From Hormiphora californensis (lineage: Eukaryota; Ctenophora; Tentaculata; Cydippida; Pleurobrachiidae), in assembly GCA_020137815.1 (NCBI GenBank), contig CM035357.1, positions 2,450,432-2,514,431 on the forward strand: a stretch of 64,000 nucleotides of DNA, given 5' to 3'. Of the stretch, positions 39,801 through 51,800 are shown piece by piece. Each line of letters starts with the position of its first letter. Position 1 is the first letter of the stretch. The notes below the pieces were generated by a model that was given only the letters and a program-made list of their open reading frames with translations, had not been told where the DNA came from and made no database searches. Made by a program: the position numbers and the translations under genes.

Positions 39801-42800
39801 TTAGACGCAGGGGGGTTCTTTCTTAGTGGTTGATTCCCCTGATACCCACCTTCTTCTCCTCCTTAGCAACTTTCTCATTGATTCTGACATCGCTACCGGT
39901 CTATTGTTTTTTCATTGTTTCCTATCACTAATGGCACACCACTCATCCAATATTGAAATTGTGTAGCTTCAGCAGTATGTGAAGAAGTAAGACGAGGGGT
40001 TAATAAAACACAACTAGTTTCATCAGTCAATCTGAATCCTCAGGTGTTTGCACGTGCAGACCAGGTTGGCTTCCCTGGCTTCAGCAGTATATTGAAATGT
40101 GTAGCTTCAGCCAAGCAGCTGCAGCAACTTATTAATTCAGATGTTCGTAAAAAACAGGGACTAATCATTGCAAGTTTGTTAATGGCATGGACTTCTTGCT
40201 AAATCCCCCTAATAGCTTTTCAATCAAACCATTATACCCCACGACTCATGACAGGGAAAACTCTGTACTATAGTAGTATCAGAAAATACAGCAAGCTGTG
40301 GGGAAACTCTACTAAAATGGAGTTCCATTACCATGGCGCTCAAGAATCTCTACTCTACTGGACCTCCAGCAGTAAGAACGTACGACCAGTGCTCCGTGTC
40401 AGTCACCACACGTGGCACGTAAAAGCTTTGTAAAGTCCCTGTCACGAGAAGAATGAAGTAATATCACAATATCAGGCTTTACGTAGCACACGGTGACAGA
40501 CAAGTAGTCCTGTGGAGAGCCAGTAATGAATTCTAGTAGAGTTTCCCCACAGCTTGCTGTATTTTCTGAGATGATATTGATTTCAAGATTAATTGTGTGG
40601 ACCACTTGCAAAGTTATGCGGGGGGGGGGGGGGGTCTGGGAAATTCGGACAGGCTCGGACAGAGGGGAAGGGAGGGGGATAAAAAACGGAACAAAAATCA
40701 TGGACGTCCTTTTTGAATGGCCATTGTGCCAAAACTCTTGAATTTTTCATTCTATAAATAACTAAATTTTTCTGACACGCCTCAAGTCTCAATGACAGAT
40801 ACGCCATTTTCTGAATGACAAAGAATTAAAATTCACAAAAATTTTTACAACATACTCAACAGTTTTAGGTCTAGAATTAACAGTGAATTATATGTTGGGC
40901 ATATATCCTTACTCGACCAATATAAAATTATCTCTATTCATTTTATTGTTGAATAATGAACTAAAATTCCATATATTTTATAGCTTGTGATTATTTGGAT
41001 GGCAGACGCTAACTCGAGTACCTTCAACTATGCAACTGTGGGCCATCACGAGCCGGCCGATTACACTCTAGGATCCATCGCCATCTTCAGCTTCGTAATT
41101 GGTTAGTGACCTATAGATGTTTTGCAACAATGATCCTCGTTTTCTTCTTTTGATTTGCAAGTTCTAGCCCAAAAGTTTAGTGTTTTATACTTTTTTAGAA
41201 GTCAGCAAGGGACCATTCAAAAAGGACGTCCACGATTTTTACCACCCTCCCTCCCTCCCCTCTGTCCAAGCCTATCCAAATCTCTCAGACCCCCATCTTC
41301 CCCGTGTCAGAATTTTTGTTCTGCTCCTGATATATTGTCTATTTCTCTCACTCTGTCCAGCCCCTGTCTCTGTACTGTATCCCACTATCCCGTATAGACA
41401 CGCTTTCGGGCTTTAACCAGTACATTATTTTCTTCAAAACCTGGGACAGTCCGAACTCCATCAACCCCACCCCCTCTCTCCCCCCTCCCCGTCCAGAGAT
41501 GTCCAAAATTAGCTACTTCTCCCACCACCTTTCCCTGGACGTCCTTTTTGAACGATCCCTTAGGAACTTGACAGCAGTCCATGTATCTCTCAACGCTCAA
41601 ATTTTAATAAACCTAAGCCTATGAGATATTAACAGCTCATAGAGGGAAGCTGGGAAGAATTGTCAGACAGAAAATATAGTTAAATTTAATCGAACTTCGC
41701 TTTTGATTGGCTTCATTCCCACATATCTTAGATTGGCTCTGTCCTCACATAAGTTTCAAGTGAAAAGTCGTATTCAAATTTCGGTACTCGCGGGGTTCTC
41801 CATTTTCTAAAAAGCGCAAGGATTACGCAAGGATTACGCAAGGAAAACGCAAGGTATACGCAAGGATTACGCAAGCATTACGCAAAGAATACGCAAGTAA
41901 TACGCAAGGAATTCAACCAATGTAATATGACATGATTTGAATAACCAATCAAATGAAATTAGTTTCCGTGAGTGTTTACTAAATACTCACGGAAACTAAT
42001 TTCATTTGATTGGTTATGGTATTTTGGCCCAACTAAACACTGTTTAGTCGGGCCAAAATACCGGTACCATTATACATAATAATATAGCCCCGAAAGTAAC
42101 AACTTTACTCCAGAACTACCACCTGAAACTAAAGCCTGTCCTAGAGCTATTTATATTCCTGCTTGCATATAAATACAGTTCATTAAACTATTTCATTCCT
42201 TTTGACACATGCACAAGAATAAAGTTGTGCTAAAACCTCCTCTAGGTGCTAAAACCATTTTAGATCTGCAAGAGATGGTGAGAGAGTGTGAGTGAGGGAG
42301 ACGAGAGTGAGAGATAGACATAGAGAATATAAAATAATCAACGAGTCTTCATTTGGGAACCGAATTCGGACTTAAGCAGAGAGATCTTGAGCACAAGAGA
42401 ACTTGCACTGAATGATAAATAAAATTTTAACCGTACGGCAAAGATGAATTACTGTTGCGAAACTTTTGTTCGTACGTTCAATTCCGTCAAAGAACGCCGT
42501 CATGTTTTTTCCGTGTCCGTGAAGAATAAACCAATATCTTTGCTACAGGTACCCCGGGGAGTTTGATGACGTTTGGATATTTCCTGATACGAGAGCGAAG
42601 TATAAGTTCCCTTCAGTACATGTTCATCAGCATTGTGGATAGTCTCATCACGACATTACTCCTTCCCAACGGTAAGTGTAAACCTCTATGAAAGGGTATC
42701 ATAGCTCTCTATCAAAATTGTTAGATTCTTAGAATGGACTTGTCATTCTGTTTCTAAAATATCGACTAGACTAACCACGAACTAGTTTATATAAGAAAGA

Positions 42801-45800
42801 TATTTTATAGTTTTATCTTGATCTCTGGCACATATAGTTATATATTCATAGGAATCAAAATGAGAAATACTTTCATGAGCAGCCGGTATGTTGAGAGATA
42901 AGGAAGGAGGGCTATGAATTGGAGAGAAATTTTGAATTTGAGAGAGTAATATAAACTTGTTCGCTACCTAGATCTAGCCGAAATTTATACCATTTACATA
43001 GTTTGAAAATACCACATTTTATGCAAAGAGTTTCTTATTAATTCCGGGAAAATCCCATCAGGCATCATATATCGAAACATATTCAACTTTCTTCCCAATT
43101 TAAAAAAAATGTTTGCCAGACCAACATAAAATGATTTAAACCCGCACTGGGCAATTATACTATGCATAATATTTCGTTGAGTGCTTATCAGTTTCAACAA
43201 CGGTATATATTTTCTCACCAATAAGCTCCAGCCGGAAAATATGTCCATTAGGATACTTTAAGGCTTTCAGCAATTATATCTTAGGTTATGCCACCTTATG
43301 GCTAAGTGCATAAAACACCTTGAATGAATAGTACAGAATATTAGAGTATAGATAATAGTACCGTCTAACAGAGAAAAATACGGCCATGATGATAATTTTT
43401 ATCGATCTTCATCGAAGTTTTAATCAACATCAACCTAACGCATGTCTCTGTTCTCATCTAGGTATATAGAAGTTTTAATCAACATCAACCTAACAAATGT
43501 CTATATTCTCATCTAGGTATATCGGAGTTCAGCGACGGTGATCCACTTCTGTTCAAGTACAAGTGGTTTTGTGTGGGCTGGGCCTACGTCTGGCACACCT
43601 GCATCCGGCTCTCCATATTCCTCGTGGCTGTCCTGAGCATATCTCGAACCTACTCGATGGTGTACCCGTTTAAAAAAGTAAAAAAGTATATGGTCCTCAT
43701 CCCCTCCTTCCTGTATCTGAGCCTCCTTCTGGGCCAACAACTCCTACCGATCCTTGCCGGGAATTCCTTCTGGTACGCCAGACGGCTCTCCCACTGTACA
43801 TGGCTGCTCACCGACGTCGTCGGGGATCTCTACTCCTACCAGTTCCGGCTGCTCCACTTCATTTTTGTGACCTTGGAGTATGTCGTTCCGGCCATACCAA
43901 TAATATCGAGTGCGGTGATCAGCGTTGCAATCCTTCAAAAGCGCCGGGATAAATCTCTCAACAATGAGAGTGACAAGTCAACGAACAAGGGTTGCCGGAG
44001 AAAAGACCTAAAGGTTGAAGCCACGAAAACCATCCTATACCTCACCCTCGCGTACGTCTTATTCAACCTTCCACTGGTCATTTTCTGCGTGCTGGAATCT
44101 GTGACTTTGTGGAGTAACATGGAATTCCAAATAAATAACTTTATAGACCCCCAGGTGATTAGCTTTATTTACACCTTGATGGGGGTACACATGGTCGCAC
44201 TAAACTCAGTCACCAATGTGCTCATCTACTTTTTCCGGAAGAAAGGACTCCGGGCGTTCTGGTATTCCGTGTTAACCGGTAGCCTGGAAGGTACACAAAA
44301 CACTGGAGACTGGAGGATTTCCACGGCACGGAGGTTTTACAGCCCCCGCTACACAAAACGGAACATAGGATGCACAATCATATCCTCGATAGCACTTCAC
44401 GAAGTGGCAGCAACCGGAAACCTGTGACAGAATTTTAAAACTATGAAATTGCAGATAGGCCAATGAACCATCACTGATGGTCCATCAGGTGTCTCAAATA
44501 CCCAATATCAGAGAAACTTTAGGCACCAATAAAGAGGAATCCCTTACAAGATGGCTAGCGGAGAGACTTTTGATGTTAAACAATACCGTGTGATGGACTC
44601 AAATTAGGGATGAACCCCAGGTTAAATCAGGGACCACGATATGAGGGATAACCAATTCTCCCCATCCTGATTTAAACCCAATTTGACTCTCGGTCAGTGA
44701 ATATTTTTTGTGTATTTGTTTTAAAAGCTATATACAGTCGGACCCCGATTTACCGGGAGGATAAACTTCCCCCGATATTTAGGAAATTAACAGTATGTAT
44801 TTGACCCCGATTTAACAGACAAAACTCTTTCCCCTGAGCATCCCGGTAAACCGTGGTCCGACTGTACACGTGTGTGTTGGAGATGGTTGATATATATTTA
44901 TCGGAAGACCAGCTGAGCTGCATAATAAATTAATTGTTAATATTTCATCATGTTGTTCCCATAACAAACCGGAGCGAGTTTTATAATTCTTCAGATATCG
45001 GGGTTTGATTGGGTTGCGAAGCCACCTCTATTATTGCATATAACGTGCGAGCTTGTGCGGAGAGGTAATTTCATTACTACGTGGGTTTGATTGGAAGATA
45101 TTGAATTGGGTCGACTGTCGACATGTCACAATGCCGAAATAATGACTTACCGCAGTTACTTCCATTAAACTCTGTTATTAAAAGATTTAATTAAACGCCA
45201 CGTCAGCTGTAGTAATGTCACTTTTCTAAACGACATTTCTTTCTGAAGTGTGGCGGTAGGATATTGTGCGTATAAGGTGTCTTTAGCTGGTACGTGACTT
45301 TAGTTGCTCAGTAACTCGTGACCAGCTGCCTGTCGCTTTCTAAACTTTTACTTTCTAAATGCCGTACCCAACACTTCTCGTTCATTGGGGACACTTTGAA
45401 CTGCTTGAGTTAATCGATATATGTCAGCCAGCAAAGTCGCTTGACACTTTAGTAATGAGACTGTCTGAAGTTCAATGGTGGTATGGCGTAGTCTCAATTG
45501 CGAAACAATAGGAGCTTTAAGTATTCTGTTTTAGCATACGCCGGGGTCATTTTGAGTTTTGGGGTTTGGTCCGGCTCTACGAGCCGAAATGATTGGAATC
45601 GTCACCTACTAAAGGTCGCATCCCGACGCCTTTGCCCTGTGGGCCCCGGGTTATCCAAACCAACTTTATTGGTTTTTGGTACTACTAGTTGGAAGAGGGG
45701 CCCAAAATGTGGTCGACAGGTCACAATGCAGAAATAATAATCGTGCATGCGCCAGGGAGCATGCACGATTGACACTTTAGTAATGAGACTGTCTGAAGTT

Positions 45801-48800
45801 TATTGGTGGTATGGCATAGTCTCGCCTGCGAAACAAATTCAAATTCAAATTCAAATTCATTTTGCGTAACACAGAATATTCAAAAAGTAAACCTCCTAAA
45901 AAAGTTAATACTCAGCACACTTACAACACAGCGGCACAGTTGGTAATGAAATTACCCCTCCGCAAAAGCTCACGGATATAATAACAGGTGTGACTTCGTA
46001 ACCAAGCGACACAGCTAACACGCATCATGAACACCATGCTATTATAGTATTGAGTTGCTGTTTGCTTGAGTAGGATAACCGCTGATGGAGGTGTATCCGG
46101 AATGGTAGAGAGGAAAATACCTAGCTGAGATTTGAACTGGTAAATAGTTGGGGCCTCCTTTACAGAGTGTAACTGATAAAGAGTTGGGGCCTCCTTTACA
46201 GAGTGTAACTGATAAAGAGTTGGGGCCTCCTTTACAGAGTGTAACTGATAAAGAGTTGGGGCCTCCTTTACAGAGTGTAACTGATAAAGAGTTGGGGCCT
46301 CCTTTACAGAGTGTAACTGATAAAGAGTTGGGGCCTCCTTTACAGAGTGTAACTGATAAAGAGTTGGGGCCTCCTTTACAGAGTGTAACTGATAAAGAGT
46401 TGGGGCCTCCTTTACAGAGTGTAACTGATAAAGAGTTGGGGCCTCCTTTACAGAGTGTAACTGATAAAGAGTTGGGGCCTCCTTTACAGAGTGTAACTGA
46501 TAAAGAGTTGGGGCCTCCTTTACAGAGTGTAACTGATAAAGAGTTGGGGCCTCCTTTACAGAGTGTAACTGATAAAGAGTTGGGGCCTCCTTTACAGAGT
46601 GTAACTGATAAAGAGTTGGGGCCTCCTTTACAGAGTGTAACTGATAAAGAGTTGGGGCCTCCTTTACAGAGTGTAACTGATAAAGAGTTGGGGCCTCCTT
46701 TACAGAGTGTAACTGATAAAGAGTTGGGGCCTCCTTTACAGAGTGTAACTGATAAAGAGTTGGGGCCTCCTTTACAGAGTGTAACTGATAAAGAGTTGGG
46801 GCCTCCTTTACAGAGTGTAACTGATAAAGAGTTGGGGCCTCCTTTACAGAGTGTTCCACAACCTTGCCCTTGGTAATTATCCCTCCGCGTTATAATAGCT
46901 CACGGAGCTATATGGACATGATCATAAAGTCGGGACACTTTTGAGATTTTATTTTTTCAAAATTTCGACCAAAATTTTTGAAAACTCAATTTAAGGCATT
47001 TATTTTCATCTTAGGTCCACAAAAATTCAGGAGCAGACATGAAAATGTTAAAACCTGACCGTTTGATAAGCAAAAACTTGATAACTCAACTTATGTGGAT
47101 CACAGAACAACATTTATAAAATCTCTGCTGGAGAGCATACAGTTTGAAATTTTGGTTGGTTGTTACATGGATTCGACAGAGAAACGTATACTAAACTAGC
47201 GTAATCTTGGTTGAGTCGCGAATTACTCAACTGATGTGGATTGTTCGGTCGCCAAACTTAAAAGTCAGTAAAACACGGTAAAAATCGCACTATAACCCAA
47301 CTTTTAGCTTTCATAATGTCCTGAAGGGGTATCTCCTACCATATTGACCCATTTTAGATGCTCAACCGATGTGGATTTCCTTATTTTGACCCGAAATTTG
47401 ACTTTTTTCAACAAAATTGGTTTGATCCACCTGGGTTGAGCTACAGCCACCGAATGGCATTGTATGGGCACTGGTATCAGTAGGTTAGCCATAACAGGTG
47501 TTTTAGGATTAGTTTGAACTCATTTGTGGATCAATTTGACATCAAATACGTTCCTTTAATATTGACCTTAGGTCATTCAATTGAAAATCCACATGAGTTG
47601 AGTCATCCTAGAACTAAATTAGGGGGCTATCTATTACCAGAAGAATCTCCTCTTCCCTTCTAGACCAGAATCGAAATTCAATAACTGAGTTTTCACCCGG
47701 TTGAGTCGTTATAAAGCACTAAAAAGGGTGTGATCCACATAGGTTGAGCAATTTTGTTCTAAATTTCAAGTAAGAATGTTTGGATGATAAAACTCTAATG
47801 AAATCCAAGACGGCAAGTGTTAAACTCTGTTCTGTTTCAGTTGAGGAGGCTGATCCACACAAATTGATCCACATCACTTTGACAAGCTGTATCTTCTAGA
47901 CCTGTGGATCAAAAATGATCCACTTTTCATGAAAATATTCGTTGGACGATTTCGAATTAGTTAGTCTGGTGGATCAGAATCCATTATGTGGATCAGCATC
48001 CATTATGGCCAACTAACTGAACCTTGCAAAAGTGTCCCGACTTTATGATCATGTCCATATGCAATATGATAACAGGGGTGACTTCGTAACCAAACCTTGC
48101 CCCCAGTACCGCAAATGATTGTTCATATACCAGGTTAGATCGTTGAGCCTCGTACGAGTATCGAGGGACGACAGCTCTAGGGCCAGAGCGGGATGATAGG
48201 AGCTTTCTTCTGTCTTAGCAAACGCCGGGGCCCCCGCTCTTTGAGCCGAAATGATCGGAATCATCACCGTGGTAACGCGAAGTTACCCCTCCCTTGCCAG
48301 CGCACTAAGGTCGTGAAGCGACCTGCGGTAGGGGTAACAGAACCGATATTACAACACAAAGCAGGTTTTGGGACTGGTAAACGTTTCGAAAACCCATTAA
48401 TCCATTAATTATGAACCACTTTGACTGAGTCAAAAAAAGTAATACCTCTTCAACCACTCAATGATGAATGAAAATACACCAAATTCTCGTATTCCCTACA
48501 AAATTGTCTGAAAAATGTAATTCTGTACTCATATTTGAAAACCCATCTCCAGAACCTTAGTTTTGAGAAGTCTTTTTCTTGAAAAGTACGTCGAGTATTC
48601 TCAATATCATACAAGATCATGGGAAAGTCTAAAGTTTCTTCAAAGCTCTGGCCGTCAAGATTAGAAAGGTCTTTAAATGTTGACAAAATACCTAAAACTT
48701 TTCTTCTAAGAAAAGTTTTAGGTATCTTGTCAACCTTTTAAAAGTCGCACGATTCGTAGAAAACGTTTCTCAGCTTCTAAGGTTCCAAATTCAACCTGGT

Positions 48801-51800
48801 ACATGAAACAATATACAACTCCAAATGTATCCCTTCGGAAATTGAAAACGCCAGCTTTATTGACCGCTCTGCAATATATAATACATGTTTGTGTCAAAGC
48901 GAAATTCAGTCTCGATATCGCCTCACTGCACGACTAAGACCCCTAGTAATTACGATTAGTGGCGTAGACTAAAGTCGGATTTTTTGAAGTTTTCACCTCC
49001 AAAGTTTTCTTGATTCTGTCTCGGGAGAGAATAACCCCCTAGATTACTCATGGAACCACGAGAGAGATATTCAAAATTTATTAATCTCTAGTCGAGGTCA
49101 CACCTTACCGCAGTGATCATCACCTCCACTCTTTCAGTTTCAAGTTGCGCTATGAGATACTTTTGAAATAGGATAGTTGCTATTCGGTTAACTAATAATC
49201 CTCCCTGGGTGGCAAATTACTATATATCTCTATCTCTCTTTCTTCCTCTCTTCTCTTTCTTCCTCTCTCCCTTATAAGCTGTAAACCAGATAATCAGCAA
49301 TCAACCAGTAAGAACGGTTCCAGTCTGATAATATCAGAATTCAGAGACAGTTTATGAGAACTTCCAAACCACATCGAGTTAGATCGTCTGAGTAGTGAGT
49401 AGAATGTCCATTTCGGGGTAATAAGTACCCGTTGAATGATTAAGAAGTGAGTTTAGTGGTCTTAAAGGTTTCTAGTGATGCGACTGGACAGTTAATTCAC
49501 TGCTAAAATGCTAACCATAAATATACTGCTTCATCGCTTTTGGATTCTGTATATTTTCTGTATCTAATGGACAGCTTATCGGACTCTAATCCTAGGCCGA
49601 AATCTTAACACTAACAAGGCTGCTTGTAGTGGCAGGGTGGTGTAGTGGCCAGTGCACTCGCCTTCCACGCGCTAGGTCACAGGTTCGGGCCTGGACTAGC
49701 GCAATGCCACCTAGACCGCCAAGTTATGATTGGTAGAGGCTCTTTCGAGAGTTACGCAAAGACGGTGCATATCTAACCAATAAGGTTGCCTGCTTGGGGT
49801 GGCGCTCGAGCTATGCTGCAGAGAAATCTGTACCAAAAATGGACCGTCGCTGAACGCTATTCGTAATAGGAGATCAGCACCACGGCATCGTTCCGACCTA
49901 CTTTTTTTGTAGTGAGAAAACGGTATTCAGCAAACTGTTTCGATGAAATACGCAAACGGTGCAGTGCATCTGCGTAAAAAATAGGGTAGTATGGTAGTTA
50001 AGGTCGAGACGGCAAGAGTTCAGCAAGGTTCCGGGAAGTAAGATGTGTCTCGTAATTATATTTTTCTCTGAACTTTAAGATAAAGTAGTTATTATAGTAT
50101 TTGAACTTAAGATAAGTTATGCAAAAACGTCAAATGGTTCTGTTTTTCAGTGGTATGATATGAAACATCGGCTGCTCGAGAATCAGACGTCAAACGAGCA
50201 ATTTATCAAATTCATATATTCATATATTCATATATTAAAAATATATGAAAAATGTCAAAGTAAAAAGGTACGCAGTAAAGTATTTTAACTCTAGACTTGG
50301 TGGTCTGACAGATGTCATGATAAAAAATTATAACTTTGTTAGACAATATCTTATACAGACTTAGTTAACCGAGTGTCTTTAAAATAATGACAAATGGAAT
50401 CGATAGCTATTGTGACAGCTATTAACAGTTAAATTACCTGAAGGTCGACTCCCTTTTCTATCAGAGTTTTTAGAGTTCCGCTCCCTTCGTTGGAACTGGC
50501 TGCGTAGTGACAGCTTGTTCTACCTGGGTGGGCGGAACAACTTCAAACCTCGGTTAACCTCGATTTAACAGGGTCACCAAGAGAGGTGGATATAAAAATA
50601 CACGGTATGCCGATCAGGGTGCGTGGTAAATCGGGGTGCACGGTATGTCGATTGTCGAGGTGCACGGTAAATCGGGGTTTGATTATAACACATTTACGTT
50701 TTTGATGACAGCTGTTTATTATAATAGGGCAGCACACGACGTCAGAAACTTCATTGGGAAACAGGTTCCGAATTTTGCGATCTAACATTTAACTATGATA
50801 GTTAGAAGTTCAGTTGGTAATGAAATAACCTCTCGTCGCGGGCTGCGGGATATATTGCAGCGTAATATTAGGGATGACTTCGTAACCAAGAAGTTCAGAC
50901 ATCAACCCATGGGATGACACTTGTCACTTACCGTTGCCAGGGGGATAACTTCTACCGTTGCCAGGGGGGATAACACCTACTGTTGCCAGGGGGATAACAC
51001 CTACCGTTGCCAGGGGATAACAATTAACACCTACCGTTGCCAGGGGGATGACACCTACCGTTGCCAGGGGGATAACACCTACCATAGAGATCTGGCATGT
51101 TGACATCTGCACCAAAGTTGATGAGACACTGAACTGCGTGATTTTGGTTCATCATAGCAGCCAGGTGAAGAGGAGTCCTATGGTGTTCATCCCTGAAAGA
51201 AGTTGTGGACTAGTACCTTTCAGTCGAACCACATAGATGCCACTTTTTCCTTCCACCCTCACTGGACGTGTTTTTAACGTTTATGAGAAAGGGGTTTGTC
51301 TCCCCTTTTTCGAATGTTGAACTAGACGAAATTCTGAGAAAATGCTTGAAATGCTTGACAAATGACAAATCAAATTTCTACGGTAAACATAAAGTTCTAG
51401 GTATCTTGTCAATCTTTAAGGTGGTTAAGGTACCAAAATTTCGGGGAAAGCATTCGACTACCAGACTAGACCAATTACAGCTTGTTTAACAGCAAACCAT
51501 TCTGATATGATAGTTGTGATTGCTTACTTTAAGGGTTGAGACATAACATATATCTTGCCTTGGCTAGACCGAGACGCGTGGTATCAATGGTATCATCTGG
51601 GATTGACATGTTCCTTGTCTGTCAGCTCTCACACCGGGCCGAAGGCCCGGTGTGAGCTTACGCGAGCCCGAAGTGCCGACAGACAGACTGCGTAGCATGG
51701 CAAATCTGGGAGGGGTCCAGCCCTAAAAAAGCTAAGCCATCGGCCAAAGTTAGGGTACCGTTAGTTTTTTAATAGCTTTTTTAGTTTTTTTTAAATCTTT

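Noticed and set aside
46144-46855. CRISPR array
   Set aside because: Units are contiguous with no spacers, and the genome is animal.
45921-46876. Long open frames of 312 codons (minus) and 242 codons (plus)
   Set aside because: Both come from a 36-bp minisatellite whose period is a multiple of three; no start context, splice sites or family similarity.
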